64,000 nucleotides of DNA, from NCBI GenBank assembly GCA_003216295.1, contig QCJB01000001.1, forward strand, positions 1 to 64,000. The letters are read 5' to 3'. Both the position numbers and the translations under genes were made by a program. Source of the stretch: Prochlorococcus sp. AG-402-P16 (GTDB lineage Bacteria > Cyanobacteriota > Cyanobacteriia > PCC-6307 > Cyanobiaceae). Below the pieces are notes generated by a model. The model ran no database searches. It was not told the origin of the DNA and worked only from the letters and a program-made list of their open reading frames with translations. Of the stretch, positions 49,027 through 61,264 are shown piece after piece (the stretch's first letter is position 1; each line of letters opens with the position of its first letter).

Positions 49027-49839
49027 TTAATGCTTTAAATTAATTTTTGCTAAGTTCCAATATTTCTCTAACTTTTCTTTTGATTGGCAATCTAATTCTC
49101 CTTCTATCTTTTCTTCTATATATGTTAATCTCTCTAAGAATTTTTGATTCGTTTTTGCCAATCCTTCCTCGATAGATAATTTGTTCCATCTAGCAATATT
49201 TATCAATGTAAATAATACATCTCCTAATTCAACTTCAGCTTCAGAGGATTTTTGTTCTTTTAATGCAGCTTTTAACTCTTCTAATTCTTCATATAATTTA
49301 TTCCATATTTCATCAATTTTTCCCCATTCAAATCCATTCTCTGAAGCTTTCTTAGAGATAATTAGTGCTGCTTTAGTAGATGGTTGTGGTCGTATTTTTA
49401 ACTTTAATTGATCACTAATAGGAGTTTTTGATTTCTTTGATGGTCGCTCTTCTTTTTTGATTTTTTCCCATGAATCTTGAACTTCTTTTATACTCACTTT
49501 CCTTGTATGTTCAAAAACATGTGGATGTCTTCGAATTAATTTTTTAGTGATTATTTCCATGATATCTGTTATGTCGAATAAGTTTTTTTCTTTTGCTATT
49601 TGAGCATGCAAGATTATTTGTAATAAGAGATCTCCAAGTTCTTCTTTTAATTCGTTTGGATTATTTTCTCTTATTGCATGAGCAACTTCATGAGCCTCCT
49701 CAAGAACATACGGAATTAATGAAAGATGAGTTTGCTTTAGATCCCATGGACAACCAGTGATTGGATCTCGTAACGCTGAGACTATTTCGATGAGTTTATG
49801 GATCTTTTTTTCTGAATTTATTGGGTTTGTGTTTTGCAT
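49027..49839 (-). CDS. mazG: nucleoside triphosphate pyrophosphohydrolase MazG
   Basis: MazG of 270 residues with two all-alpha NTP-PPase modules. The first has GCPWDLKQTHLSLIPYVLEEAHEVAHAI and ELKEELGDLLLQIILHAQIA (the ExxE...ExxD metal set); the second has WGKIDEIWNKLYEELEELKAAL and EVELGDVLFTLINIARW. It removes non-canonical or excess NTPs. It is the first gene of the mazG-speE-speB run and lies near the tRNA-Val gene on the other strand. Confidence 0.95.
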   Translation of the reverse strand: MQNTNPINSEKKIHKLIEIVSALRDPITGCPWDLKQTHLSLIPYVLEEAHEVAHAIRENNPNELKEELGDLLLQIILHAQIAKEKNLFDITDIMEIITKKLIRRHPHVFEHTRKVSIKEVQDSWEKIKKEERPSKKSKTPISDQLKLKIRPQPSTKAALIISKKASENGFEWGKIDEIWNKLYEELEELKAALKEQKSSEAEVELGDVLFTLINIARWNKLSIEEGLAKTNQKFLERLTYIEEKIEGELDCQSKEKLEKYWNLAKINLKH

Positions 49840-49876
49840 TTCTTGTTTCTTGAAAGAGCGCTTGATAAGCTCAGCA

Positions 49877-49897
49877 AACGATTTTTTTTGAATCGTT
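49877..49897. promoter_or_regulatory. 7-bp hairpin upstream of mazG
   Basis: AACGATT (49877-49883) and AATCGTT (49891-49897) pair around a 7-nt T-rich loop, 38 bp before the mazG start in the divergent gap between mazG and tRNA-Val. It may be an operator or chance; no known motif is matched. Confidence 0.25.
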
Positions 49898-49900
49898 GAT

Positions 49901-49920
49901 TTAATTATGATTAATTATGA
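49901..49920. repeat. tandem 10-bp repeat
   Basis: TTAATTATGA occurs twice head to tail, directly after the hairpin in the mazG / tRNA-Val gap and about 58 bp upstream of the tRNA. It is probably simple AT-rich sequence. Confidence 0.4.
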
Positions 49921-49978
49921 GCAACAGAGCAGCTTGAGGTATAAAGTAACTTAATTAGTCATAGGACTAAACATTTAT

Positions 49979-50050
<72 letters not shown>

Positions 50051-50070
50051 TCTAAGATTATTCTCTATTT

Positions 50071-50415
50071 ATGCGAAATGGTTCTGGATTGCGAATTTCA
50101 GCAACTGCAGTTGCTGAGTTAAATCGTCAAGCTGCTTTTACTGGAAGTCCAGGAGTGATGCATATTGATTTAGTTGATGATACAAGTAATGAGGGCTGGA
50201 AATTCATTAGGATTCAACCAGGAATGAAAAATTCTGTTCCGATTGCACGAGCTGATGGGATAACTTTGTATGCGCAGTTAGATCAAATAATTTTGTTTCA
50301 AGGTTTAAAATTGAATTATTTTGGTGATTTAAGCGGAGGTGGATTTCTTATAAGTACGCCACAAGGGTATGAAGCGTCTCCATGTGGGTCTGGATTTAGA
50401 AAACTCTCAAATTAA
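50071..50415 (+). CDS. HesB/IscA-like protein with most cluster cysteines lost
   Basis: Protein of 114 residues whose course follows A-type Fe-S carrier proteins: LRISATAVAELNRQ, a middle beta region, DGITLYAQLDQIILFQGLKLNYFGDLSGGGFLIS, and a C-terminal PQGYEASPCGSGFRK in the place of the usual CGCGxSF motif. Only one cysteine (residue 105) remains of the three expected, so it is unlikely to carry a cluster in the standard way. It starts 20 bp after tRNA-Val and meets a convergent gene with a 4-bp overlap. Confidence 0.7.
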   Translation: MRNGSGLRISATAVAELNRQAAFTGSPGVMHIDLVDDTSNEGWKFIRIQPGMKNSVPIARADGITLYAQLDQIILFQGLKLNYFGDLSGGGFLISTPQGYEASPCGSGFRKLSN

Positions 50416-50669
50416 TCGTCCTCTTCTGGAAATAAAATAGAAGAGAGCTCCTCAGAATCAACTTCATATACGCGGGCTAAGCTTGTTTCAATAGCATTAG
50501 TCACTTCACCGGGCAAAAATCTCATTGCATTCAGTGCATCATCTGAGATCTCTTCTGTGAGCAATTTTTCTTTAGCATTTAACTTTTCATCATTGATTAC
50601 TGCTATTACCCAACTTTGGTATGCAAAAACAAGATCGGAGAACTCAAGCTCTGGGTCGTTCAGATCCAT
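50412..50669 (-). CDS. small acidic protein, unknown
   Basis: Protein of 85 residues from the ATG giving MDLNDPELEFSDLVFAYQSW; thirty-one more in-frame codons upstream run into the divergent neighbour and look non-coding. The sequence is acidic and helical, with NDEKLNAKEKLLTEEISDDAL and a C-terminal EELSSILFPEEDD. No motif or membrane segment is visible. I believe similar proteins occur in marine picocyanobacteria, but I cannot assign a role. Confidence 0.65.
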   Translation of the reverse strand: MDLNDPELEFSDLVFAYQSWVIAVINDEKLNAKEKLLTEEISDDALNAMRFLPGEVTNAIETSLARVYEVDSEELSSILFPEEDD

Positions 50670-50723
50670 AATAAATAAAAATATTATGAACAATAAACGC
50701 AACTTTGGCTTTCGTTCGAGAAA

Positions 50724-51188
50724 ATGTCTTCTATGGAACAAATATCTCTCATTTCCATACAAGCAAAAGCATTTGAATTTGCTTTGCTTGAATTAATTTA
50801 CAGTAAGCGAGATAGCTTTGAACCACTGTGGAGTGTTGATAGTTGGGTTAAATTTTTAATTTGGCTAAGTTTAAATTGTGGTCTTTCTGGGGAAAAGCAG
50901 AGTTTGGAATTATTCGCAAAAGCTATGGGATCTCCTTTAACAACTCGAATGAGAAAATTGTTTTTTGAGAGATCTTTAGAAGATTTGTCATTACATGTGA
51001 TGGCTGATCCTGCAGAAGCGCAAGTTTTGATAATGCCAATAGCTATACATAAGGAGATTCATGATACAGATGTAGTTCAAGCGTTACAAACGATTGGTCT
51101 AAGTGAAAAGGTTTCTTTATCTTCGGCTTCATGGAAAAGGCATGACTCAATAGTTTCGATTCCTTGGAACGTGAAAAGTGACATTTGA
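50724..51188 (+). CDS. conserved hypothetical protein, picocyanobacterial
   Basis: Soluble protein of 154 residues: a helical N-terminal half (ISIQAKAFEFALLELIYSKRDSF, then WVKFLIWLSLNCGLSGE) and a C-terminal half with LSLHVMADPAEAQVLIMPI. There is no catalytic signature and I do not recognise a family. It lies 54 bp from the divergent small acidic gene and 73 bp before valS on the same strand. Confidence 0.7.
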   Translation: MSSMEQISLISIQAKAFEFALLELIYSKRDSFEPLWSVDSWVKFLIWLSLNCGLSGEKQSLELFAKAMGSPLTTRMRKLFFERSLEDLSLHVMADPAEAQVLIMPIAIHKEIHDTDVVQALQTIGLSEKVSLSSASWKRHDSIVSIPWNVKSDI

Positions 51189-51261
51189 ATTTAGGAAAAG
51201 CAAGAATGATGTAAAACTTTTGTCGAGTATGAGTAAATTAAATTAAACACTTTTTTTTTCT

Positions 51262-54063
51262 GTGATAGAGCGGGTAAAAACTACAAAATCATCTGAAGCT
51301 TCAGGGCTTCCTAAAACATATGATCCAGTTGGTACTGAAAATCGATGGCAGAAAGCTTGGGAAGAAAAAGGAGCTTTTAAACCTGATCCATCAGCCCCTG
51401 GAGACCCATTCTCCGTAGTTATTCCTCCTCCAAATGTCACAGGGAGTCTGCATATGGGGCATGCTTTTAATACTGCTTTAATCGATACAGTTGTCAGGTA
51501 TAAGAGATTAAAAGGAAAGAATGTGCTTTGTCTTCCAGGAACAGACCATGCTTCAATTGCGGTTCAAACTATTCTCGAGAGACAACTTAAGGAACAAGGC
51601 AAAAATCGACGTGATCTTGGTAGAACTTCCTTTTTGGAAAAAGCTTGGGAGTGGAAAGAAAAAAGTGGTGGAAGAATTGTTGATCAATTAAAGCGTTTGG
51701 GATATTCCGTAGACTGGAGTAGAGAGAGATTTACATTGGATGAGGGTCTGAGCAAAGCTGTTTCCGAGGCATTTGTTCGTTTACATGAGAAGGGATTGAT
51801 CTATAGAGGAGAATATTTAGTGAATTGGTGCCCTGCCTCTGGTTCAGCTGTGAGTGATTTAGAAGTTGAAATGAGAGAAGTAGATGGACATCTATGGCAT
51901 TTTCGATATCCGTTAGTCACGTCATCTGTATCAAGTGCGAAAAAAATTGATTACTTAGAGGTAGCGACTACACGTCCTGAGACAATGCTTGGTGATGTCG
52001 CAGTTGCTGTGAATCCATCAGATGAAAGGTATAAAGATCTAATAGGGGAGAAACTTACTTTGCCTCTTGTTGGCAGAACTATTCCCATTATTGGAGACTC
52101 TCATGTAGATAAAGATTTTGGAACTGGATGTGTCAAAGTTACTCCAGCTCATGATCCTAATGATTTTGAGATAGGTCAGAGACATGACTTACCTCAAATA
52201 ACAGTCATGACTAAAAAAGGAACAATGAATCACAATGCAGGTCAATTTGAAGGTTTGGATCGTTTTCAAGCTCGTGAAGCTGTTATTGATTCTTTAAAGG
52301 AAATTGGTCTTTTAACAAAGATTGAAGCTTATAAACATAGTGTTCCTTTCTCTGATAGAGGGAAAGTGCCAGTAGAGCCAATGCTTTCTACACAGTGGTT
52401 TGTCAAAATGGATCCTCTCGCTACTGGCTGTGCTGAATTTTTTGATCAAGGACAACCTAAATTTATTCCTAATAGATGGTCGAAAGTTTATCGAGATTGG
52501 TTGACTGATATCAGAGATTGGTGTATCAGTAGACAATTATGGTGGGGACATCGCATTCCGGCGTGGTTTGTGATTAGTCAAACAGATAATCAAGTTGTTA
52601 ACGAAACACCATATATTGTTGCTCGAACAGAAGATGAAGCGAAGAAATTAGCACGAGAAAAATATGGGGATTCAGTCAAAATTGAGCAAGATGAAGATGT
52701 TCTAGATACATGGTTTTCTAGCGGTTTATGGCCTTTTTCTACATTAGGTTGGCCTGATGAAACGCATCCTGATTTTCAACGTTGGTATCCTACAAATACA
52801 CTAGTTACTGGCTTTGACATTATTTTCTTTTGGGTAGCAAGAATGACAATGATGGCTGGAGTCTTTACCGAGAGGATGCCATTTTCTGACGTCTATATTC
52901 ATGGACTTGTTAGAGATGAGCAGAATCGAAAGATGAGTAAGAGTGCAGGAAATGGTATTGATCCTTTATTACTAATAGAAAGATATGGAACAGATGCTTT
53001 GAGGTTTGCTCTTGTTCGTGAAGTTGCAGGCGCGGGACAAGATATACGTCTTGACTTTGATCGTAAAAATCAAACTTCGGCAACGGTTGAGGCCTCTAGA
53101 AATTTTGCTAACAAGCTTTGGAATGCAACTAGATTTGCTCTTATTAATCTTGCGGATCAAGATTTTGAAAATTTGGAGAAATATGATTCTTCTCAGTTGC
53201 AATTATCAGACAAGTGGATTTTGTCAAGACTTGCTCGGGTCAATCGTGAGACTGCTAATCGATATGAAAATTATGCTTTAGGAGAGGCAGCTAAGGGATT
53301 ATATGAATTTGTTTGGAATGATTTTTGTGATTGGTATTTAGAATTAATCAAAGGTCGATTGAATACTTCAGAAAATCTTTCTCATGATGCATTATTAGAT
53401 CAAAAAATAGCGAAAAGTATCTTATACAAAGTGTTAAGTGAGCTTTTAATTATGCTTCATCCTCTAATGCCTCATTTAACAGAGGAGCTTTGGCATGGAT
53501 TAACTGGTTTAGCAGAGGATCAATTTCTAGCTTTGCAGTCTTGGCCAAAATCAAATGAACAAGACTTGAATATTGATTTAGAGAGTTCTTTCTCTGATTT
53601 ATTTGCATCTATCAGATTGATTCGCAATCTACGAGCAGTTGCTGGGTTGAAACCCTCTCAAAAAGTTCCTGTCATGTTGGTCTCTGGCAAGGAAGTCTTG
53701 CAAAAAACTCTAAAAACATCAATCAATGATATTGCTGTTTTGACTAAGGCTAAGGAAGTTCAAATATTATCTCCAGAGCAAGCAAAATCATTACCTTCTT
53801 TGAAAGCTTTAGCCGGTGTCAGTGGAGAGCTAGAGGTGGTTCTTCCTATTGAAGGATTAGTAGATATAGCTTTTTTACGATCAAGGCTTGAAAAGGATTT
53901 AAATAAAGCACAAAAGGAAATAGAAAGTCTCTCTGGTCGTCTAGCAAATAAGAATTTTGTTGATAAAGCTCCCAAAGAGGTTGTTGAGGAATGCAGAGCA
54001 AACTTAACAGAGTCAGAAGCGCAAGTCCGCCTAGTCAATGAGCGTCTAAGGGGATTGGATTGA
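51262..54063 (+). CDS. valS: valyl-tRNA synthetase
   Basis: Class I synthetase of 933 residues. Seen: [16 protein letters not shown] (HIGH motif), a CP1 editing domain with [15 protein letters not shown] and [31 protein letters not shown] (KMSKS), the anticodon-binding helical domain and a C-terminal coiled-coil arm (about 865-930). The start is GTG; the N-terminus before [22 protein letters not shown] is short. A tRNA-Val gene lies 1.2 kb upstream, probably by chance. Confidence 0.98.
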   Translation: MIERVKTTKSSEASGLPKTYDPVGTENRWQKAWEEKGAFKPDPSAPGDPFSVVIPPPNVTGSLHMGHAFNTALIDTVVRYKRLKGKNVLCLPGTDHASIAVQTILERQLKEQGKNRRDLGRTSFLEKAWEWKEKSGGRIVDQLKRLGYSVDWSRERFTLDEGLSKAVSEAFVRLHEKGLIYRGEYLVNWCPASGSAVSDLEVEMREVDGHLWHFRYPLVTSSVSSAKKIDYLEVATTRPETMLGDVAVAVNPSDERYKDLIGEKLTLPLVGRTIPIIGDSHVDKDFGTGCVKVTPAHDPNDFEIGQRHDLPQITVMTKKGTMNHNAGQFEGLDRFQAREAVIDSLKEIGLLTKIEAYKHSVPFSDRGKVPVEPMLSTQWFVKMDPLATGCAEFFDQGQPKFIPNRWSKVYRDWLTDIRDWCISRQLWWGHRIPAWFVISQTDNQVVNETPYIVARTEDEAKKLAREKYGDSVKIEQDEDVLDTWFSSGLWPFSTLGWPDETHPDFQRWYPTNTLVTGFDIIFFWVARMTMMAGVFTERMPFSDVYIHGLVRDEQNRKMSKSAGNGIDPLLLIERYGTDALRFALVREVAGAGQDIRLDFDRKNQTSATVEASRNFANKLWNATRFALINLADQDFENLEKYDSSQLQLSDKWILSRLARVNRETANRYENYALGEAAKGLYEFVWNDFCDWYLELIKGRLNTSENLSHDALLDQKIAKSILYKVLSELLIMLHPLMPHLTEELWHGLTGLAEDQFLALQSWPKSNEQDLNIDLESSFSDLFASIRLIRNLRAVAGLKPSQKVPVMLVSGKEVLQKTLKTSINDIAVLTKAKEVQILSPEQAKSLPSLKALAGVSGELEVVLPIEGLVDIAFLRSRLEKDLNKAQKEIESLSGRLANKNFVDKAPKEVVEECRANLTESEAQVRLVNERLRGLD

Positions 54064-54075
54064 ACTCTCTCAACT

Positions 54076-54699
54076 ATGTCAAACAACTTCGAAACTCTGG
54101 TTAATAATTTCATTCCTTTTTTAAGTAGCCCTTTTGGAATTTTGGTTTTTGCTTTGGTATATGTTTTTTGGGTGTCTTGTTTGTTGCCAGGCTCATGGCT
54201 TTCCATGTTGTCAGGTTTTCTTTATGGCACCTGGCTTGGAAGTTCGGTTGTGTTTGTAGGTGCTTTTATTGGAGCTCATCTAACTTTTTATTTAGGAAGA
54301 ACTTTTTTAAAAGAATGGGCTCAAAAAAAGGTCTCCAATTTTCCAAAAGTTCAAATCATGGAGAAAGCTGTGAAACGCGAGGGTCTAAAAGTCATCCTTC
54401 TCACAAGACTTTCTCCTCTTTTTCCATTTGGCTTACTTAATTTTACATATGGCTTGAGTGAGGTAAAAGTTCGTGATTTTACTCTTGGAATGATTGGTAT
54501 ATTACCTGGCACAATTTTGTATTGCAGTTTAGGTTCATTAGCCCTCAAAGTTTCAAATTTTGGTGAAGTACTCTCAGGAAGATCTGATACTAGTTCATTT
54601 ATTTGGAGCTTAATTAGCATTCTATCGACTATTTTAGTTGTTATTTTAGTTTTACGTTCAACAAGAAAACTCAATCAGGATTCTCAATCACTAGATTAA
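54076..54699 (+). CDS. DedA/TVP38-TMEM64 family membrane protein
   Basis: Protein of 207 residues with five or so membrane segments. LPGSWLSMLSGFLYGTWLGSSVVFVGAFIGAHLTFYLGR and LLTRLSPLFPFGLLNFTYGLSEVKVRDF, then GILPGTILYCSLG, are the VTT/SNARE-associated (TVP38) pattern, with the F/R-x-x-P and GxxxG elements. Family members act in lipid or polyprenyl-phosphate transport; the exact cargo is unknown. It lies 12 bp after valS on the same strand. Confidence 0.9.
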   Translation: MSNNFETLVNNFIPFLSSPFGILVFALVYVFWVSCLLPGSWLSMLSGFLYGTWLGSSVVFVGAFIGAHLTFYLGRTFLKEWAQKKVSNFPKVQIMEKAVKREGLKVILLTRLSPLFPFGLLNFTYGLSEVKVRDFTLGMIGILPGTILYCSLGSLALKVSNFGEVLSGRSDTSSFIWSLISILSTILVVILVLRSTRKLNQDSQSLD

Positions 54700-54854
54700 T
54701 CATCAGCTTTTAAATTCCAATCTTCAATCGCTGCAAATAAGATGAACCAATAAAGTCTTATCCGATTAAATATACCTTTTTTAGAAGCCAGCATCTCATA
54801 TTTTGCGCGTCCACATTCTGTTTTAATTAAAGAAAAGATTGGATTCTTATCCAT
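54696..54854 (-). CDS. very small protein downstream of ligA, unknown
   Basis: Protein of 52 residues from the ATG at 54852-54854 (MDKNPIFSLIKTECGRAKYEMLASKK), with a hydrophobic helix near the C-terminus (IRLYWFILFAAIEDW). It lies 19 bp after ligA on the same strand and its end overlaps the convergent DedA-like gene by 4 bp. The order of charged and hydrophobic residues looks like a real protein, but I cannot name it. An upstream start at 54896 would overlap ligA. Confidence 0.5.
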   Translation of the reverse strand: MDKNPIFSLIKTECGRAKYEMLASKKGIFNRIRLYWFILFAAIEDWNLKADD

Positions 54855-54873
54855 TTTTAAAGTCGAATTATTT

Positions 54874-56946
<2,073 letters not shown>

Positions 56947-56964
56947 TTATCACATTTGGCTTCA

Positions 56965-57387
56965 TTATGTATTGGCTTTCGCAATGCGATCTATTTGCCA
57001 ATTCTCGTCTATTTTAATAAAAGTGAAGTCAAGCGGCATTTCATTTTTTTTATCTTCTGATTTTAAGCTTAGTGTGAGCATTATTTGATTGTCTTCTATC
57101 CTTGGACGCCCTGACTTCAAGTTTCTATATCGATTTAATTGCAAGCTACCCAAAAATTTGATGAAGTCTTGTCTATTGACATGTGTTTTATAAGCTTTTG
57201 TCGTAAGTCTATAAGCTCCATCAACTCGTCCGGCAGCAATTTGATCAAAAAACTTTTTGACAAGTGGATTAATGCCTCTAGCACTTATGACGAGTTTAAT
57301 TGCGTTAAAAGTCCAAAACAGGAGAAGAGCGCCAACTCCAACTAAGAGAGCTTTTAACCCAATTGCTTTGATAAGAGCACTATCCAT
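56965..57387 (-). CDS. membrane-anchored NTF2-like protein, unknown
   Basis: Protein of 140 residues: an N-terminal membrane anchor (about 10-33), then FFDQIAAGRVDGAYRLTTKAYKTHVNRQDFIKFL, and a beta-rich end with LDFTFIKIDENWQIDRI. This order resembles DUF4864/DUF4878-like NTF2-fold domains that often follow a signal anchor. No active site can be argued. It lies directly upstream of ligA on the same strand. Confidence 0.7.
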   Translation of the reverse strand: MDSALIKAIGLKALLVGVGALLLFWTFNAIKLVISARGINPLVKKFFDQIAAGRVDGAYRLTTKAYKTHVNRQDFIKFLGSLQLNRYRNLKSGRPRIEDNQIMLTLSLKSEDKKNEMPLDFTFIKIDENWQIDRIAKANT

Positions 57388-57502
57388 TTTAATTCCGTTT
57401 AGTTAAAGATTCTGACTTATTAGCCATGAGATTAGCTTGTTTGTTATTGATAGTTAGACAGAATGTTATCGGAATAATAATGCTCATGAGTTCTTTGCAT
57501 CA

Positions 57503-58054
57503 ATGTCTTTAATACCTGTTTTACCATTATTTCTTGAATTCAACAGGCAATATTTTCAGAACTCTTTGTTCGAGAACGGAGTTCCCAGAGTCTCTCTTCG
57601 TTGGAGTGATGGCCGTATGCGCACTACGGCTGGGATCTATAGAAGTAAAACGAATTTCTTCGGATATAAAGCTAGTGAAATAATTCTGTCAAGACCAGTA
57701 TTAGAGAATCTTCCCCAAAAGGCATTGAAGAGTACATTGTGCCACGAAATGATTCATGCCTGGATTGATCTTGTCCTGAAAGTTGAAGAGGCACATGGGC
57801 CAAATTTTCACCAACGTATGGCAGAGATTAATTCCGCTCAAACTGATTTCAAAGTAACAGTTCGACACTCGTTCCCAATATCAAAAAGAATCCCCAAATG
57901 GGTGGCAACTTGCCCTTCATGTAAAAGAAGTTTTAGTTATCGACGTATTGTTAAAGGCGCTGCCTGCCGCAGTTGTTGTAATAATTATTTTGGAGGTCGA
58001 TGGGATCAAAAATGCGTACTTGAATTTCAACCTTTTTCTAGGAGTAATAAATAA
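57503..58054 (+). CDS. SprT-like zinc metalloprotease domain protein
   Basis: Protein of 183 residues. The HEMIH zinc-protease motif is at 81-85, and a downstream histidine in the HGPNFHQRM context (near 98-103) could complete the site, as in SprT/Spartan proteins. A C-terminal zinc ribbon has CPSC (137-140) and CRSC (155-158). Spartan-type relatives digest DNA-protein crosslinks; in bacteria the role is not settled. It is divergent from the 56965 gene. Confidence 0.88.
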   Translation: MSLIPVLPLFLEFNRQYFQNSLFENGVPRVSLRWSDGRMRTTAGIYRSKTNFFGYKASEIILSRPVLENLPQKALKSTLCHEMIHAWIDLVLKVEEAHGPNFHQRMAEINSAQTDFKVTVRHSFPISKRIPKWVATCPSCKRSFSYRRIVKGAACRSCCNNYFGGRWDQKCVLEFQPFSRSNK

Positions 58055-58130
58055 TTTTCTTCTTTAATTAGCTTTTATTAGAATTTTTGAATAATTTCAC
58101 TTGTTGGTTTGAAAGCGTTAAATTTAAAAG

Positions 58131-58661
58131 ATGAGCTCATATAACAATCGTAATCAAATTCGTAAGCGATCTCGAGAACCCCTTGATCGCAGAATGGATA
58201 AATGGATACAAACTGGAAAACAGGTTGTAGATGGTGTTGCAGGTAATCGCCCAGGTCAAAGAAGGAGAGGGTGGCAAGATAAAGAGACTTCAGCAAATTT
58301 TGAAAAAGTTGGTCGTTGGATGGAAGAGAAAATTGATTGGTTTTTTGAGGATGATGACGATTGGTTGGATAATGAAGACTTCGGGGAGCAGCCTCAACCT
58401 GAAAGTGAAAGTAATCAGAAAAGACCTCTTAGAGCAATTTCACTTAGAGCTCCGAAAGCATTACCTCCTCAGATAGATAGCAAAAGAAAGAATTTAGCTG
58501 AAATTAATGAGTGGCCTGAAGATGACTCTTTTAAGGTGAATAAGTGGGAAAGAAAAGACACGTTGATAAAACCAAAAGATCAGCAAACAACTAACTCTCT
58601 AAAGGATGAAGCAAGCTCTAGAAGAAGAAAATTACCAAGGTCAAATAGAAGAAAATACTAG
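58131..58661 (+). CDS. charged conserved hypothetical protein
   Basis: Hydrophilic protein of 176 residues. It has a basic N-terminus (NRNQIRKRSREPLDRRMDKW), a central acidic/aromatic block (MEEKIDWFFEDDDDWLDNEDF, about residues 65-85), then a Lys/Arg-rich low-complexity end (SSRRRKLPRSNRRKY). It is probably disordered outside the centre. No known domain is recognised; a nucleic-acid or membrane-surface association is only a guess. It lies 76 bp after the SprT-like gene. Confidence 0.65.
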   Translation: MSSYNNRNQIRKRSREPLDRRMDKWIQTGKQVVDGVAGNRPGQRRRGWQDKETSANFEKVGRWMEEKIDWFFEDDDDWLDNEDFGEQPQPESESNQKRPLRAISLRAPKALPPQIDSKRKNLAEINEWPEDDSFKVNKWERKDTLIKPKDQQTTNSLKDEASSRRRKLPRSNRRKY

Positions 58662-58667
58662 TTTTAT

Positions 58668-59255
58668 TCAGAAAGCCTTTCTTGGTATTGGTCCCAACCA
58701 TTTTTCTAGTTTTGGGCTGAAAACTTCTCTAATTACTGTTAATTCTTTTTGTTGGCGAAAAAATCGATAATGTCTGCTCCAAAAAGGACCCTCATCTTGA
58801 AATTCTAATCTTAGCCAATCTGCATTCACTAAAGCTAAGCCATCCACTTCTCTAAAAAGCTCTGATCGTCCTTGAGTCAGGCTTTTCCAGATTGCTTGAT
58901 TTTTATTTTGAAGATGTTTCGCAGCCTCTTGCGAATTCCACCAGCTTTCTGCCCATGCCAGAGTCAAGTCTCCGCATGTAAGCCAGACTTGACGTCTCAA
59001 TAAAGGTGGTTGTAATTCGATAACCTCTTCGGGGACTCCGCTTGCATTATTATTTTCCATACACATTGATATAACTTTTACAGCAACTTCATGTCCTGTT
59101 AAAAGTTTAAGATGCCTGGTCGGACTGCCATCTCCTAGTAGCATTAATTGCCATGGGCCAGAGAGCTTGTTGTTACCTTTGCCGGAAAGAACACTTTCTT
59201 TTTCTGCTTTCCAAATTACTTCAGGTGAAGATAATTGAGATTGATTTGAATTCAC
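58668..59255 (-). CDS. chorismate lyase, cyanobacterial type
   Basis: Protein of 195 residues. GPWQLMLLGDGSPTRHLKLLTG, LRRQVWLTCGDLTLAWAESWW, RSELFREVDGL and GPFWSRHYRFF...LTVIREVFSPKLEKWLGP match the cyanobacterial chorismate pyruvate-lyase family (DUF98 type; Sll1797 in Synechocystis from memory). It releases 4-hydroxybenzoate for plastoquinone head-group synthesis. The start is GTG. It is the last gene of the rplI-dnaB-mnmG run, 13 bp after mnmG. Confidence 0.87.
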   Translation of the reverse strand: MNSNQSQLSSPEVIWKAEKESVLSGKGNNKLSGPWQLMLLGDGSPTRHLKLLTGHEVAVKVISMCMENNNASGVPEEVIELQPPLLRRQVWLTCGDLTLAWAESWWNSQEAAKHLQNKNQAIWKSLTQGRSELFREVDGLALVNADWLRLEFQDEGPFWSRHYRFFRQQKELTVIREVFSPKLEKWLGPIPRKAF

Positions 59256-59268
59256 TTTGATTAGCCTT

Positions 59269-61230
59269 TTATTTAAATTGGATTGTTTTTTTCGGTTTTT
59301 TCATTTGTTGTATTTTTAACCATACAAGCAGTGCGGTTAGATCAGCTTTGCTCACCCCTGGAACTTGAGCTGCATGACCAAGACTTTTTGGTTGAGAAAT
59401 GGTTAGTTTTTCTCTTGCTTCTTTCGATAGGGTATTTATATTATTGTAGTTTAAATTTTTTGGTAATAACTTTTTGCTTTGCTGTTTTAATTGATTTATT
59501 TGGGCTTTTTGTCTTTCTAAATATCCACTGTACTTGATATCTATTTCAACTCCTTCTTGAACATCTAAAGGTATATTTTGAGGTGTTAAATTATATTTAA
59601 TTAAATCATTATAGTGAATATTTGTTCTTCTTAGAAAGTTTGCTAATGTTATAGATCCTTTAACTTTTGTACCAGTTGAAGAGTGAATTTCTTGCGCGCA
59701 CTTATCAGTTTGTTTAATTTTTTCTTTCTCTAGCCTTGATTTTTCTTCATCAATTAATTTTTGTTTAGAATTATAGATTTTCCATCTTCTTTCATCAATT
59801 AAACCTAATTTATACCCTAATGGAGTTAATCTTCGATCTGCATTATCACCTCTAAGAATTAATCGATATTCACTGCGACTAGTTAATACTCTATATGGCT
59901 CTCGTAAGTCTTTTGTCACTAGATCGTCAATCATAGTTCCTACATAACTATTTTCTCGTTCAAAAATTATTCCCTCCTGATTATTCACCAATCTTGCTGC
60001 ATTTAATCCAGCAACTAAACCTTGCGCAGCAGCTTCTTCATATCCTGTTGTCCCATTTAATTGCCCTGCACTAAATAGGCCACTTATTTTTTTTGTTTCT
60101 AGCGTTGCTTCTAGTTGTGTCGCAGGTAAGTAGTCATATTCGACTGCATATGCTGGCCTGAGCATGATGCAATTTTCTAGACCTGGGAGAGTCCGTAAAA
60201 GTTCTAATTGTAAGTTTTCAGGAAGACCAGTGGAGAAACCTTGTACATAAATTTCTGGAGTATCTCTGCCTTCTGGTTCCAAGAAGATTTGGTGTGAATC
60301 TTTATCAGCAAAACGTACAATTTTATCTTCAATGGATGGGCAGTATCTAGGACCTTTACTATCAATAAAACCTCCATAAATAGGAGTTAAATGAAGATTA
60401 TTTTTAATAAGTTTGTGAGTTTCTTGTGTAGTTCGCGTGATATGGCAACTCATTTGTTCTCCACTTTTCCAAGCAATTGGGTCAAATGAAAAGAATTTAT
60501 CTGAAGCATCACTGAATTGCTCCTCAAGAGAATTCAGATTAATACTTCTTCGATCTACTCGAGCAGGAGTTCCTGTTTTTAGACGATCTGTAGTGAAGCC
60601 TAATTTTTGTAATGCCTCAGTTAACCCCTCGGAGGCTTGCTCTCCTGCTCGTCCAGCACTCATAGATTGATTGCCAATCCAAATTCTTCCTCCTAAAAAA
60701 GTTCCAGTTGTAAGCACGACAGCTTTTGCACGAAAGATGCTTCCGAAATAGGTTTTAATTCCTTTAATGCATCCAATCCTATTTTCAATTTCTTGCTTGT
60801 TATTGTTGCTCTTATATTTACAGCTTTCAATCTCTAGCCCTGTAACCATGGCCTCTCTAAGTTTTAGATTTGGCGTATTTTGCAGGATCTTCAGCATTTT
60901 ATTCGCATATAAACGCTTATCTGTTTGTGCTCGTAAGGCTCTTACAGCAGGGCCTCGACTGGCATTAAGTACTCTTTTTTGAAGAGCAGTTGAATCTGCT
61001 AATTTTCCAATTATTCCTCCAAGTGCATCAACTTCATGTACTAGTTGACTCTTGGCAGGCCCTCCTACAGCAGGGTTACATGGTTGCCATGCGATTCGAT
61101 CTAAATTAAGAGTAAATAATGCTGTTTCCAGTCCTAATCTGGCTGAAGTCAGAGCAGCTTCACAACCTGCATGACCTCCACCAACCACTATTACATCAAA
61201 ACTTTCATTTGAGGATTGTTGAGTAATCAT
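59269..61230 (-). CDS. mnmG: tRNA uridine 5-carboxymethylaminomethyl modification enzyme MnmG
   Basis: MnmG/GidA of 653 residues, partner of MnmE in modifying wobble uridine. FAD-binding [19 protein letters not shown] lies near the N-terminus, followed by [43 protein letters not shown], the [30 protein letters not shown] segment and a helical tRNA-binding tail with [18 protein letters not shown] one codon before the ATG is an alternative start. It lies 34 bp after dnaB on the same strand. Confidence 0.98.
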   Translation of the reverse strand: MITQQSSNESFDVIVVGGGHAGCEAALTSARLGLETALFTLNLDRIAWQPCNPAVGGPAKSQLVHEVDALGGIIGKLADSTALQKRVLNASRGPAVRALRAQTDKRLYANKMLKILQNTPNLKLREAMVTGLEIESCKYKSNNNKQEIENRIGCIKGIKTYFGSIFRAKAVVLTTGTFLGGRIWIGNQSMSAGRAGEQASEGLTEALQKLGFTTDRLKTGTPARVDRRSINLNSLEEQFSDASDKFFSFDPIAWKSGEQMSCHITRTTQETHKLIKNNLHLTPIYGGFIDSKGPRYCPSIEDKIVRFADKDSHQIFLEPEGRDTPEIYVQGFSTGLPENLQLELLRTLPGLENCIMLRPAYAVEYDYLPATQLEATLETKKISGLFSAGQLNGTTGYEEAAAQGLVAGLNAARLVNNQEGIIFERENSYVGTMIDDLVTKDLREPYRVLTSRSEYRLILRGDNADRRLTPLGYKLGLIDERRWKIYNSKQKLIDEEKSRLEKEKIKQTDKCAQEIHSSTGTKVKGSITLANFLRRTNIHYNDLIKYNLTPQNIPLDVQEGVEIDIKYSGYLERQKAQINQLKQQSKKLLPKNLNYNNINTLSKEAREKLTISQPKSLGHAAQVPGVSKADLTALLVWLKIQQMKKPKKTIQFK

Positions 61231-61264
61231 CAATTAAGTATTGGCGACTTTGTTTTAGGAATGA

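Noticed and set aside
49901-49920. Tandem 10-bp repeat as an attachment site next to tRNA-Val
   Set aside because: It is simple AT-rich sequence, does not copy the tRNA 3' end, and no integrase or island genes flank it.
54351-54674. 107-codon minus-strand ORF inside the DedA-like gene
   Set aside because: It is antisense to a recognisable TVP38-type protein and has no coherent protein features of its own.
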